Shown piece by piece: positions 1 to 8,689 of a DNA stretch of 64,000 nucleotides. The notes under the pieces are model-generated. The model saw only the letters and a program-made list of their open reading frames with translations. It was not told the origin of the DNA and ran no database searches. The stretch covers positions 248,001-312,000 of the forward strand of contig NZ_CP064703.1 in the NCBI RefSeq assembly GCF_023101085.1, given 5' to 3'. The DNA is from Bradyrhizobium sp. 170. Its GTDB lineage: Bacteria > Pseudomonadota > Alphaproteobacteria > Rhizobiales > Xanthobacteraceae. Position 1 is the stretch's first letter, and every line of letters starts with the position of its first letter. Made by a program: the position numbers and the translations under genes.

Positions 1-332
1 CGGCCGAGATCGCCGGCGTGCTCAATTTGCGCGGCCGCATCGTCACCGTGGTCGACATGCGCGCCCGGCTCGGCCTGCCCAAGAACGACGACGGCAAGCC
101 GCCGATGGCGGTCGGCGTCGATCTGCGCGGCGAGTCCTACGGCCTTCTGATCGATCAGATCGGCGAGGTCCTGAAACTCCGCGACGATGGCCGCGAGGAA
201 AACCCCGTCAATCTTGATCCCCGCATGGCCAAGCTCGCCGGCGGCGTTCACCGTCTCGACGGCCAGCTCATGGTCGTCCTCGACATCGATCGCGTTCTCG
301 AAATCGTGCCGAAAACAGCCCTCGCAGCGTAA
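1..332 (+). CDS. cheW: CheW chemotaxis coupling protein (5' end outside window)
   Basis: C-terminal two thirds of a CheW-type protein, which links chemoreceptors to the CheA kinase under the inner membrane. The open frame runs in from the window edge (first full codon at base 3), so the start is not visible. The visible part begins AEIAGVLNLRGRIVTVVD, the usual CheW signature for the conserved turn that contacts CheA and receptors, followed by the acidic and glycine-rich strands of the SH3-like fold and the ending LMVVLDIDRVLEI. It is followed after 28 bases by cheY with its own strong ribosome site, then cheR, so this is the tail of a chemotaxis operon. CheW is certain at family level; which chemotaxis system it serves cannot be read here. 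Confidence 0.93.
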   Translation, partial: AEIAGVLNLRGRIVTVVDMRARLGLPKNDDGKPPMAVGVDLRGESYGLLIDQIGEVLKLRDDGREENPVNLDPRMAKLAGGVHRLDGQLMVVLDIDRVLEIVPKTALAA

Positions 333-360
333 CACCGCGCGTCAAGCAAGGAGGCCTGAA

Positions 361-750
361 ATGAAAACCTGTCTTGTGGTCGATGACTCCAGCGTCGTGC
401 GAAAGATCGCGCGCCGCATCCTGGAAGATATGGATTTCCAGATCACCGAGGCCGAGGACGGCGAGCAGGCGCTTGCGTCCTGCAAGGAGGTCATGCCCGA
501 CGCGGTTCTGCTCGACTGGAACATGCCGGTCATGGACGGCTACGAATTCCTCGGCCATCTGCGCCGCCTGCCCGGCGGCGATGCGCCCAAGGTGGTGTTC
601 TGCACCACCGAGAACGGCATGGATCATATTTCGCGTGCGCTGCATGCCGGTGCCAACGAATATATCATGAAGCCGTTCGACAAGGACATCGTCGCGGCAA
701 AATTCCAGGAAGTCGGTCTGGTCGCGCTTAACGAACAGAGCCCGGTCTAA
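361..750 (+). CDS. cheY: CheY-like single-domain response regulator
   Basis: A 129-residue receiver domain with no output domain, as in CheY. Acidic pocket residues D8 and D9, phospho-acceptor D52 (VLLDWNMPVMDG), the T/S at FCTTEN and the conserved lysine at IMKPFD are all present. The start at 361 is fixed by AAGGAGG at 348-354; the frame is open further upstream but that part overlaps cheW and is not protein-like. It lies between cheW and cheR, so it is probably phosphorylated by the operon's CheA and acts on the flagellar motor or as a phosphate sink. No cheB lies between it and cheR in this window. Confidence 0.93.
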   Translation: MKTCLVVDDSSVVRKIARRILEDMDFQITEAEDGEQALASCKEVMPDAVLLDWNMPVMDGYEFLGHLRRLPGGDAPKVVFCTTENGMDHISRALHAGANEYIMKPFDKDIVAAKFQEVGLVALNEQSPV

Positions 751-781
751 ATCTTATCCGCTTGCCCTTGAGAGGCCGCCC

Positions 782-1654
782 GTGACCCCGCCAGACTATG
801 AGTACCTGCGTAAGCTCCTGAAGGATCATTCCGGTCTCGACCTGTCCGCAGACAAGCAATATCTGATCGAAAGCCGCCTGCTTCCGCTGTCGCGCAAATG
901 CGGTGTGCCGGGCATCGGCGAACTCGTGCAGAAAATGAAGGGCGGATCGCCTTCGATCATCGCCCAGGTGGTCGAAGCCATGACCACCAACGAAACCTTC
1001 TTCTTCCGCGACAAGGTGCCGTTCGAGCACTTCCGCGATACGATCATGCCTGACGTGTTGAAGGCGCGCGCCGGCCGAAAGAGCATCAGGATATGGTGCG
1101 CCGCCGGCTCGACCGGCCAGGAGCCGTATTCGCTTGCGATGTCGCTGAAGGAAATGGGCGCGGCGCTTGCCGGATGGCGCGTCGAGATCATCGCGACCGA
1201 CCTGTCCACGGAAGTGCTCGAGAAATCGAAATCGGGCATCTACAGCCAGTTCGAGGTCCAGCGCGGCCTTCCGATTCAACTGCTCGTCAAGTATTTCAAG
1301 CAGAACGGCGAGCTCTGGCAGATCAGCCCGGAGCTGCGCGCCATGGTTCAGCACCGGCAACTGAACCTGCTGCACGATTTCTCCCAGCTTGGCACCTTTG
1401 ACATCATCTTCTGCCGCAACGTCCTGATCTATTTCGATCAGGACACCAAGATCAATATCTTCGGCCGTCTCGGAAGGGCGATGGAAGGCGATGGCTTCCT
1501 GGTGCTGGGCGCGGCGGAAACGGTCGTCGGCCTGACTGATGTCTTCAAGCCGTTCCCGGACAAACGCGGTCTCTATCGGCCGAGCGGCGCGCGTGCCGCG
1601 TCTCCGCAGGGCGCAACGTCGATGCCAAAATTTGTGGCGATGGCGGGACGGTGA
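782..1654 (+). CDS. cheR: CheR chemoreceptor glutamate methyltransferase
   Basis: A 290-residue S-adenosylmethionine-dependent methyltransferase that methylates glutamates on chemoreceptors for adaptation. The N-terminal helical CheR domain (about residues 1-80, with TNETFFFRD) precedes the Rossmann methyltransferase domain. The SAM-binding motif reads WCAAGSTGQEPYSLAM and the later motif FDIIFCRNVLIYFD is typical. The start is a GTG at 782. Length is normal for CheR, and no C-terminal receptor-docking pentapeptide is expected or seen. It is 31 bases after cheY and 3 bases before the PilZ gene, so all are likely co-transcribed. Confidence 0.94.
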   Translation: MTPPDYEYLRKLLKDHSGLDLSADKQYLIESRLLPLSRKCGVPGIGELVQKMKGGSPSIIAQVVEAMTTNETFFFRDKVPFEHFRDTIMPDVLKARAGRKSIRIWCAAGSTGQEPYSLAMSLKEMGAALAGWRVEIIATDLSTEVLEKSKSGIYSQFEVQRGLPIQLLVKYFKQNGELWQISPELRAMVQHRQLNLLHDFSQLGTFDIIFCRNVLIYFDQDTKINIFGRLGRAMEGDGFLVLGAAETVVGLTDVFKPFPDKRGLYRPSGARAASPQGATSMPKFVAMAGR

Positions 1655-1657
1655 GCG

Positions 1658-1981
1658 ATGACAGAGGACGGCAAAGGCGCAGAGCGGGTCACGTTCAGCC
1701 GGGGCTATGACGTCTGCATCATGGCGATCGACGGGACCTGGCGCAGGGATTGCCAGCTCAACGCGATCTCGGACACCGACGCCACGCTGACCGTGGAAGG
1801 CTCCATCCAGGGCCTCAATCTCAAGGAGTTCTTCCTGCTGCTGTCGTCGACCGGCCTCGCCTATCGCCGGTGCGAACTCGTTCGCGTCAACGGCACGGAA
1901 ATGGACATCCGCTTCCTGAGAGGCAAGCACGCCAAGAAGCGGCCGAGCGCCTCGTCAAAGGCCGAAGAGGCGATGCACTGA
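1658..1981 (+). CDS. PilZ-like small protein downstream of cheR
   Basis: A 107-residue cytoplasmic protein starting 3 bases after the cheR stop, so almost certainly translated with it. The order of features (FSRGYDVCIMAIDGTWRRDC, then DATLTVEGSI, LKEFFLLLSSTG, YRRCELVRVNG and MDIRFL) matches the beta-barrel of rhizobial PilZ proteins that sit beside chemotaxis genes. The classical c-di-GMP signature RxxxR...DxSxxG is degenerate: the second half reads NAISDTDATL, so binding of c-di-GMP is uncertain. The tail from about residue 88 is basic and Ser/Lys-rich. A role in connecting chemotaxis or motility to c-di-GMP is inference from family and position. Confidence 0.75.
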   Translation: MTEDGKGAERVTFSRGYDVCIMAIDGTWRRDCQLNAISDTDATLTVEGSIQGLNLKEFFLLLSSTGLAYRRCELVRVNGTEMDIRFLRGKHAKKRPSASSKAEEAMH

Positions 1982-2084
1982 GCCGATCGCACCGCGGGGC
2001 GGGATGCCCGACGCGGCGCGGACGATCTGGAGCGTTTCCCAGCGAAGCATGCCTTCGGACTTGATCCGGGGAGACCGGTTCGCC

Positions 2085-3881
2085 TCAACTCGCCGTTTCA
2101 ACGGGCGCGGACGATGGTATCGCGCCGGCAAGACCCGACACCAGATGCCGGTAATGCGCGATCGGCTCCGGCCGGCCGATCAAATAGCCCTGAACCTGAC
2201 ACCCTTCCCGCGCGAGGAACGCCCGCTGCTCCTCGGTCTCGACGCCCTCCGCAATGACCGGCAACGCGAGCGTGCGCCCAAGTCTCAGAATGGAGTGGAT
2301 GATGGCGCCGGCCTGAAAGCTGTCGCCAATCCTGGAGATGAAGGTCTGGTCGATCTTGATCTTGTCGAATGGAAAGTCCTGCAGGTAGGACAGCGATGAA
2401 TAGCCGGTGCCGAAATCGTCCATCGCGATGCGCACGCCGAGGCCCTTGATCCGGCGCAGGATGGCGAGGGCGCGCTCGAAATCCTCGAACAGCACGCCCT
2501 CGGTGATTTCGACTTCAAGGCGTTGTGGATCGAGACCGGTTTCCACGAGCGTCGCAAGGATCATCGCCGCGACATCGCCCCGCCGGAAGTCGACCGGCGA
2601 CAGGTTTACCGCGATGGTGAGCGGTCGTCGCCAGGAAGCGGCTTCCCGGCAGGCTTCGCGCAGCACCCATTCATCGATCGGGCCGATCGCGCCGATCTCT
2701 TCCGCCAGCGGAATGAACAGCCCTGGAGGCACCAGGCCGCGCAGTGGATGCCGCCAGCGTAGCAACGCCTCGAAACCGAAGATACTTCCATTGGGCAGGG
2801 CCTGGGGCTGGAAATGCAATTCCAGTTCGTTCTTCGTCAGCGCTGCCCTGATGGCGTGCTGCAGCGCGCGCTTTTCCCGGATCTGGCGGCCCATCGCCGG
2901 TTCGAAGCAGCGCATGCTGCCGCGCTGGTCGGCCTTGGCGCGATAAAGCGCGGTCTCGGCATTGGCGGCCAGGGTATCCGCATCGGCGCCGTCGCGCGGG
3001 TAGACGCTGGCCCCGATCGTAAGACTGCTCTCGATCTCATAGCCGTCGATGCAAACCGGTTGGTCGAGGACGGTGGCAAGATGGGCGCTGAGCTCCTGCG
3101 CCGTCGCCGGTTGCGGGCCATCGGGCGAGACGACGATGAATTCGTCCGCGCCGAGCCGCGCCAGGAACGATCCGCTGCAGGCCGACGTCAGCCTGTGGCT
3201 GACTTCCACCAGAAACCGGTCGCCGGTCGAATGGCCGTAGACGTCGTTGATTTCCTTGAACTGATCGACGTCAACGCACAGCACGGCAAACGAGGCATTG
3301 CCGGCCGCCAGCTGGAGAGTGTTTGCGATGTGCTCGTTGAACGCCGCCCGGTTCGGCAGGCCGGTGAGCTGGTCGTGAAATGCCAGATGCGCGATCCTTG
3401 CCTCGTTTTGCGCGCGCTCGGTGATGTCCTCATGGGTCGAAACCCAGCAGCCGTTTTGCGTCGGGCGATATGAAACATTGACGATGCGGCCGTCGTCGAG
3501 CTGGGCGACGAGGCTGTCGGGGCTGCGCGTCGTTATCACCTCCCGCAGCTTCGATCCATATTGTCCGAGGTCGCGATAGGCCGTGCCCGCCGCCTTGCGC
3601 GCCTCGAGCATTTCGTCGAGCGTGCACCCGACGCGAAGGCTGTCGGGCGCCAGTTGGTACATTTTGACGTATCGATCGTTCCACAGCAGCAGGCGATTGT
3701 CCGGCCCGAACATGCAAAGGCCGTGGCTCATATTGTTGAGCGCCGCGTCGAGCTTCTCCATCGTCGTGGCGGCATCCTGGTCCGACGGTTCGCCTGTGGC
3801 ATGACGGACGCCAGCCCGCGATCGCAGCAGGTAGCTAACGGCGCGAGAAAATCCGGGTGAAAGTTTGCGGCGGAGGGACAT
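2085..3881 (-). CDS. PAS-GGDEF-EAL cyclic-di-GMP signalling protein
   Basis: A 598-residue cytoplasmic protein. A PAS domain (about 40-155, ending in the usual DITERAQNEA linker) is followed by a GGDEF domain (about 160-325) and an EAL domain (about 335-585). The GGDEF signature is GADEF at 244-248 (RLGADEF), one residue off consensus, so diguanylate cyclase activity may be reduced or only regulatory. The EAL domain looks intact: FEALLRW at 370-376, EITEGVL, MDDFGTGYSSL, KIDQTFI and VIAEGVE, so c-di-GMP phosphodiesterase activity is likely. There are no membrane segments. It converges on the cheR-PilZ operon, with a gap of about 100 bases, which fits a motility or attachment role. Confidence 0.92.
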   Translation of the reverse strand: MSLRRKLSPGFSRAVSYLLRSRAGVRHATGEPSDQDAATTMEKLDAALNNMSHGLCMFGPDNRLLLWNDRYVKMYQLAPDSLRVGCTLDEMLEARKAAGTAYRDLGQYGSKLREVITTRSPDSLVAQLDDGRIVNVSYRPTQNGCWVSTHEDITERAQNEARIAHLAFHDQLTGLPNRAAFNEHIANTLQLAAGNASFAVLCVDVDQFKEINDVYGHSTGDRFLVEVSHRLTSACSGSFLARLGADEFIVVSPDGPQPATAQELSAHLATVLDQPVCIDGYEIESSLTIGASVYPRDGADADTLAANAETALYRAKADQRGSMRCFEPAMGRQIREKRALQHAIRAALTKNELELHFQPQALPNGSIFGFEALLRWRHPLRGLVPPGLFIPLAEEIGAIGPIDEWVLREACREAASWRRPLTIAVNLSPVDFRRGDVAAMILATLVETGLDPQRLEVEITEGVLFEDFERALAILRRIKGLGVRIAMDDFGTGYSSLSYLQDFPFDKIKIDQTFISRIGDSFQAGAIIHSILRLGRTLALPVIAEGVETEEQRAFLAREGCQVQGYLIGRPEPIAHYRHLVSGLAGAIPSSAPVETAS

Positions 3882-3914
3882 CGTGCGCTCCAGCAGGGCG
3901 GTGCCGTGTCGGGC

Positions 3915-4277
3915 TTACGCCCCGATGACCGAAAGTACCGGCGGGCTTGAGGCGCATGGATCGCTATCGCCGGAATCCGGCAGGGGGCGCAGGGCGATGC
4001 CAAGACTGACGTCGCAGGCTTGCAGCGCGGCGGCAGCCTTCATGTAGCGGGGAGATACGTCGTCAAGCACAATGACATTGGTGGAACTCTCGGGACTGCG
4101 GGGCGAAGTTTCCGCCGGAGTTTCCGCCGGAGTTTCCCTGGCGATCGTCCGTTCGAGCAGCCGCAGGCTGTTCTGGACGTGCTCGACCAGGCTGACGAGG
4201 TCCAAAACCACGGCGCGGTAGGCGTCATTCTGGTCGTGGGGCGCCTGTGCGACGCCGTCGCCTGCTGCATTCCGCAT
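3915..4277 (-). CDS. Conserved hypothetical protein with an ETPA repeat
   Basis: A 120-residue acidic, Ala-rich soluble protein of unknown function. The start at 4277 is supported by AAGGAG 8 bases upstream. The N-terminal half (AYRAVVLDLVSLVEHVQNSL) is a probable amphipathic helix. The middle carries ETPAETPAETSP, made by a 12-bp tandem DNA repeat. The C-terminal half has NVIVLDDVSPRYMKAAAAL. I recall similar small proteins in Bradyrhizobium next to FixJ-type regulators, but cannot assign a job. It is divergent from the FixJ-like regulator at 4420, with about 140 bases between them, so control by that regulator is possible. Confidence 0.65.
   Translation of the reverse strand: MRNAAGDGVAQAPHDQNDAYRAVVLDLVSLVEHVQNSLRLLERTIARETPAETPAETSPRSPESSTNVIVLDDVSPRYMKAAAALQACDVSLGIALRPLPDSGDSDPCASSPPVLSVIGA
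4107..4137. repeat. 12-bp tandem repeat inside coding sequence
   Basis: The unit AGTTTCCGCCGG occurs at 4107-4118 and 4119-4130 and starts again at 4131. On the minus strand it encodes the ETPA/ETPA/ETSP segment of the hypothetical protein at 3915-4277. Because the unit is a multiple of three, slippage would change protein length without breaking the frame. Confidence 0.85.
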
Positions 4278-4419
4278 GGGTGCACTCCTTAGTTACTTTT
4301 TTAGGGGTGCGTTGCTACTTGTGCGTTAAGCTGCGGTCCCGTACAAATACGGTCCGGTATGGAGTTCGATACCGTTATCCGAGTGTGAGTCACATTCAAC
4401 CACGCATGGACGATGGAAC

Positions 4420-5061
4420 ATGGCTGAGAAAGTCCCCTCCCGTGGGGAGATCTTCGTAGTCGACGACGACCCTGCCGTTCGCGACACGCTATCGATGGTC
4501 CTGACGGCGGGTGGCTATCAGGTCATCTGTTTCGCCGACGGCGCCGCGCTGCTGGCGATTGCACGAACGCGGACGCCTTCCTGCATCCTGCTCGATGTGC
4601 ATATCCCCGGTAAGTCCGGCCTCGATATTCTGAGAGAGCTGCATGGTGAGGATTACCCTGCGCCGATCTTCATGATCTCGGGGCAGGGCGATATCGCCAT
4701 GGCGGTCAGCGCCATCAAGAACGGCGCGCTGGACTTCATCGAAAAGCCGTTCCGCGGCAGCGAAATCGTGGCGAGACTCGATGAAGCGATCGAGGCTTAT
4801 GCGCGCCGGCAGGCGGAGAATTCGGCATCTCGAATCGCGACACTGCATTTCCCTGGACGCGAACCGCTTACGCGGCGCGAACGCGAGGTGCTGGAACAGT
4901 TCACCGCCGGCGCTTCCAACAAGGAAGCGGGGCGGCATCTCGGGATCAGCCCGCGCACGATCGAGGATCACCGCGCCAATATCATGAAGAAGCTCGGCGC
5001 GCGGAATGCGGCTGACCTGGTCCGGATCGTGATGACCACGCAGCGTCAGGGCCAGATCTGA
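4420..5061 (+). CDS. FixJ/LuxR-type response regulator
   Basis: A 213-residue two-domain regulator. The receiver domain (about 10-125) has DDD at 15-17, phospho-acceptor D59 (CILLDVHIPG) and the lysine in FIEKPFRG. The LuxR/NarL helix-turn-helix (about 145-205) reads LTRREREVLEQFTAGASNKE, then GISPRTIEDHRANIMKKLG. It belongs to the FixJ family common in rhizobia, but nothing around it (no fixL, fixK or nif genes) says it controls nitrogen fixation. Upstream is a 140-base divergent region that contains the inverted pair CGGTAT/ATACCG near 4357-4376, a possible but weak binding site. The partner kinase may be the hybrid kinase encoded convergently at 5122-8628. Confidence 0.9.
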   Translation: MAEKVPSRGEIFVVDDDPAVRDTLSMVLTAGGYQVICFADGAALLAIARTRTPSCILLDVHIPGKSGLDILRELHGEDYPAPIFMISGQGDIAMAVSAIKNGALDFIEKPFRGSEIVARLDEAIEAYARRQAENSASRIATLHFPGREPLTRREREVLEQFTAGASNKEAGRHLGISPRTIEDHRANIMKKLGARNAADLVRIVMTTQRQGQI

Positions 5062-5073
5062 TTACAGGTCTGG
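5052..5073 (+). terminator. Possible hairpin terminator at the end of the FixJ-like gene
   Basis: CCAGATCTG and CAGGTCTGG (one G-U pair) form a 9-bp stem around an ATTA loop and overlap the stop codon at 5059-5061. There is no clear U-tract after it, so it may only be a 3'-end stabiliser. It lies between two converging genes. Confidence 0.35.
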
Positions 5074-5121
5074 TTGCAGGCTTGATCGTAAGGCAAGCCG
5101 GATGCGGCGCCGCGGCCGCCA

Positions 5122-8100
5122 TCAATCGGCGAGCGCCTTGCGGATCATGATTGCCATATCCGATTTCCGATAGGGCTTGGCGAGCAGCAATACGCCTTCA
5201 TCGAGCCGGCCGTGGTGAATGATGGCATTCTCGGTGTAGCCCGAGGTGAACAGCACCCGTAAGCCGGGCCTGACCTTCAATATCTCGTCGGCGAGCTGGC
5301 GGCCGTTCATGCCGGGCATGATCACGTCGGTGAACAGCAGGTCGAACGCATGGCCGATATGGACGAACGCAAGGGCTTCGGTCGCGTTCGCCGCATCCAG
5401 CGTGACGTAACCGAGTGAATGCAGTTGCGCCAGCACGTAGTCGCGCACCAGCTTGTCGTCCTCCACCACCAGAATTGTTTCGTGGCCGCCCTCGACGGCT
5501 GGCGCCAGCGTCGGCTCGGCGGCCGGCAAGGCGCCCATGGCCGGCGGCAGGTACATCTTGATCGTCGTACCGTGGCCCTCCTCGCTGTAGATCATGATGT
5601 GGCCGGCCGATTGCTTGACGAAGCCGTACACCATGCTCAGCCCAAGGCCGGTGCCCTTGCCGGGGCCCTTCGAGGTGAAGAACGGATTGAATACCTTGTC
5701 GAGCATCCCAGCCGGGATACCGCTCCCGGTGTCGCTCACTGCGATCATGGCGTAGCGGCCGGGCCGGACATCGCTGTGCATTCTCGCATAATTGTCGTCG
5801 AGTACGACGAAGCCGGTCTCGATGATCAGCTTGCCGCCGTCCGACATGGCGTCGCGGGCGTTGAGGGCCAGATTGAGAATCGCGGTCGCGAGTTGGTTGG
5901 GATCGACGATCGCCGGACAGGTCTCGTCCTCGAACACGGATTCGATCTCGACATGCTCGCCGAGCGTCCGCTGCAGCAGTTTCGCGGTGTCGATGATCAG
6001 CGTGTTGACGTCGGTTACCTTTGGTTCGAGGGGCTGCTTGCGCGCGAATGCGAGCAGGTGCTGGGTGAGGTCGGCGCCGCGCGACGCCGCCTCGTCGATC
6101 ATTCGCGTGATGGCGGCAAGCTGCGGTTCGCCCTTGACGGCATCGGCCAGAATTTCGATCGTTCCCGTGATCACGGTCAGGATATTGTTGAAGTCGTGCG
6201 CGATGCCGCCGGTGAGCTGTCCCATCGCCTCCATCTTCTCGGCCTGCCGGATCCTGTCCTCGGCCGCGATCCTGTCGGTGAGATCGCGGACGAATCCGTT
6301 GAACACGAACCCGCCGCGCGTCTTCAGCGCGGCGATGCTCAGCTCAACCGTGATCTCCTTTCCGTCCCGCCTCCTGACCTGGAGTTCGCGGCGGGGCTGA
6401 CGGACTACCTCGTTGCCGGAAAGCAGGAAGGATTGCAGGGCCTTCTTGAGAGGTCCTTGCCCGTCCGGCTGGCCCATCAGGTCGAACACATTCCTGTCGA
6501 GCGCTTCATCGCGCGGCCAGCCGAAGATATTTTCAGCCTGCGCATTCCAGTCCCGGATAAAGCCCTTCTCGTCGACCTGGACGAAGGCGTCGAGCGCGGT
6601 GTCGATGATGCCGCGCGCGAGCTGTTCGCTTTCGCGCAACGTCTCCTGTGCCAGCCGGCTCTCGGTCATGTCGCGGCCGACGAAGAAGAAGCGCCTGGCC
6701 GGCTGGGACCACGTTCCGAGCCATGACAGCCACACCTCCCGCCCGTTCTTGTGAATGCAGCGCGTATCGGAAATCTTCGGGCGCTGCCCGCGCCGGGCCG
6801 CGCGCATTTCGTGGCGGGAGGTCTCGAGGTGGTCGGGATGAATGAATTCGACCCCGCTGTGGCCGATCATTTCCTCCGGCCGATAACCCAATATGGCCTC
6901 GCAGCTCGGGCTGATCTGAACCAGAAATCCCCGGGAATCCATCACCATGATCAGATCCTGCGAGGTCTCGAAGATGCGGCGAAGCTCTTCGGTCTGCCGC
7001 CGCAGCATCTGCCTGGTCTTGTTGACCTCGGTGATATCGCGCACCACCTTCGAGATGCCGATGGTCGCGCCTGAGGGGGACTTGATCGGGGAGATGCTGA
7101 GCGAGACTTCGATCCGCTGGCCGCCTTTTCGCAGCCGCTCCGTTTCACTGTGTTCGATGCTTTCGCCCCAGCCGATCCGGCGCAGCGCGTCCTGCAGCTC
7201 CGGCATTCGATCCTCGGGTACAAGCAGCGTGATGTTCTTGCCCCCGGCTTCCGCCGCGCTGTATCCGAACAGCCGCTCCGCCGCCGAGTTCCAGCCGGTG
7301 ATGGTGCCGTCGAGCGACATCGTGATGATGGCGTCGTTGGAGGATTCGACCGCCGCGCTGAACAGCCGTTCCCGCTCGGCATGATGGTCGCGCGCCGCCT
7401 CGGTGCGGCGATGCTCCTGAACCTCCCGTTCGAGGGCGGTGGTCTTTGCGTTTACTTCGCCGATCGCTTGCGCAAACGCGCGCGCGAGCACGCCGGTCTC
7501 GCCGCGTGCGTCGACCGGAATGGCGATCTTCTTGTTACTGGCCACCCCCTGCACGGCTTCGGTCAGCTGCACGATCGGGCGGGTCAGCGACCTCGCGATC
7601 AGCACGGCCAGCACTGCCGCGGACAACACCGCGATCCCGCCAACGAGAAGGGAAGTATTTCTGATGCTCGCGGCGGGCGCCATGATGACCGCGTTAGGGG
7701 CGGTTTCGATGATGCCAACCCATTCGACGCCGGCTAGCAGAACAGGCGCGAGGGCGATTCCGCCCGGCCGTGCGGCTTGATCCGGAACTATGTCCGCGCT
7801 GCCTTGCGTGGCCCCGGCCTGCGAGGCCAGCTGCGGGAAGTCGGCTTTCCAGTCGTTCGACTTGCCGAGCAACCAGCCGAACTCGCGCGATCGGTCCGGG
7901 TGAATGAGATAGTCGCCCTGCTTGTTGACGACGTAGATGGTCTCGCCAGGCAATACCGACGACCGGACGCGGTCGAACGCGCGCCGCATGTCGACATTGA
8001 TCATGAAAAGGCCGAACAGCTTGCCGTCGTCTGCGAATATCGGCGTCGCGATGCGAAGCGTCGGCCTGTGCACCGCCTCTATCAGTCCGTTCCGGCGGCC

Positions 8101-8628
8101 CAGATCGAGCGGTGAGACGTAGATCTGTCCGGGGCCCAGCCGGATCGTTTCCGGGAAGTAGCTGCGAGTGCTTCTCGCCAGCAAACCCTCTTCGGGCACG
8201 ATCCGAACCGTGTCGTTCGGTCCCGCGCGATCGACGCGGACTAGCTCACGGCCATCATCATCAAGGCCTATGATCCGAAGCATCGCATAGGCGGGCTTGG
8301 CTTCGAGTTCGGCTGCGAAACGTGATGCCAGCCGGTTCCGCCAGGTCATTTCGGAGACGCCATCGACCGGATCTATGCCCCCCGATCTGCGGGCGCGGAT
8401 CAATCCGTGCAGCGCCGCTGCGGAACGAGAGGCCGCAACATCTCCGATCGCGCTGGCCGCGTAGTATTCGAGGTCGGTGGCGAGCTGCCGCGAATGAGTC
8501 TCAATGCGGTCGCGGGCCCGCAGCAGGAGCGCCTGTTCCAGGTTGCGATAGTTCAGCCATCCGACCGCGGAAACCGCGATCGCGACCAACGCAATCATCG
8601 CGATGGCAAGCCTGGTTGTGAGCGTCAT
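5122..8628 (-). CDS. Hybrid sensor histidine kinase with Cache, HAMP, three PAS and a receiver
   Basis: A 1168-residue membrane sensor. Transmembrane helix about 7-26; extracytoplasmic double-Cache-like region about 30-315; second helix about 325-347; HAMP about 347-400; three PAS modules about 420-535, 545-660 and 668-790; HisKA with the phospho-histidine H811 in GGIAHDFNNILT; HATPase with NLALNARDAM, DTGSGIP and KGTGLGLSMV; and a C-terminal receiver with D1101 (LLFTDVIMPG) and the lysine in LLAKPYRK. Autophosphorylation is followed by intramolecular transfer to the receiver. The ligand is unknown. Sixty-one bases upstream on the same strand is a single-domain receiver, the probable next step of the relay. 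No output domain is present. Confidence 0.94.
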   Translation of the reverse strand: MTLTTRLAIAMIALVAIAVSAVGWLNYRNLEQALLLRARDRIETHSRQLATDLEYYAASAIGDVAASRSAAALHGLIRARRSGGIDPVDGVSEMTWRNRLASRFAAELEAKPAYAMLRIIGLDDDGRELVRVDRAGPNDTVRIVPEEGLLARSTRSYFPETIRLGPGQIYVSPLDLGRRNGLIEAVHRPTLRIATPIFADDGKLFGLFMINVDMRRAFDRVRSSVLPGETIYVVNKQGDYLIHPDRSREFGWLLGKSNDWKADFPQLASQAGATQGSADIVPDQAARPGGIALAPVLLAGVEWVGIIETAPNAVIMAPAASIRNTSLLVGGIAVLSAAVLAVLIARSLTRPIVQLTEAVQGVASNKKIAIPVDARGETGVLARAFAQAIGEVNAKTTALEREVQEHRRTEAARDHHAERERLFSAAVESSNDAIITMSLDGTITGWNSAAERLFGYSAAEAGGKNITLLVPEDRMPELQDALRRIGWGESIEHSETERLRKGGQRIEVSLSISPIKSPSGATIGISKVVRDITEVNKTRQMLRRQTEELRRIFETSQDLIMVMDSRGFLVQISPSCEAILGYRPEEMIGHSGVEFIHPDHLETSRHEMRAARRGQRPKISDTRCIHKNGREVWLSWLGTWSQPARRFFFVGRDMTESRLAQETLRESEQLARGIIDTALDAFVQVDEKGFIRDWNAQAENIFGWPRDEALDRNVFDLMGQPDGQGPLKKALQSFLLSGNEVVRQPRRELQVRRRDGKEITVELSIAALKTRGGFVFNGFVRDLTDRIAAEDRIRQAEKMEAMGQLTGGIAHDFNNILTVITGTIEILADAVKGEPQLAAITRMIDEAASRGADLTQHLLAFARKQPLEPKVTDVNTLIIDTAKLLQRTLGEHVEIESVFEDETCPAIVDPNQLATAILNLALNARDAMSDGGKLIIETGFVVLDDNYARMHSDVRPGRYAMIAVSDTGSGIPAGMLDKVFNPFFTSKGPGKGTGLGLSMVYGFVKQSAGHIMIYSEEGHGTTIKMYLPPAMGALPAAEPTLAPAVEGGHETILVVEDDKLVRDYVLAQLHSLGYVTLDAANATEALAFVHIGHAFDLLFTDVIMPGMNGRQLADEILKVRPGLRVLFTSGYTENAIIHHGRLDEGVLLLAKPYRKSDMAIMIRKALAD

Positions 8629-8689
8629 GTCGGTGCCCGCTCGCCCTCCGCTCCGGCGAACTGCCGGGCAAATCCGATGCTATGGCGCA

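Noticed and set aside
728..1930. A 400-codon open frame on the minus strand
   Set aside because: Antisense to cheR and the PilZ gene; no known motif.
4278..4419. A sigma-factor EcfG-type promoter (GGAAC) just before the FixJ-like gene
   Set aside because: GGAAC is present at 4413-4417 but no CGTT lies at the required spacing, and it abuts the start codon.
4420..5061. Calling this gene fixJ
   Set aside because: Only the domain plan agrees; no fixL, fixK or nitrogen-fixation gene is near.
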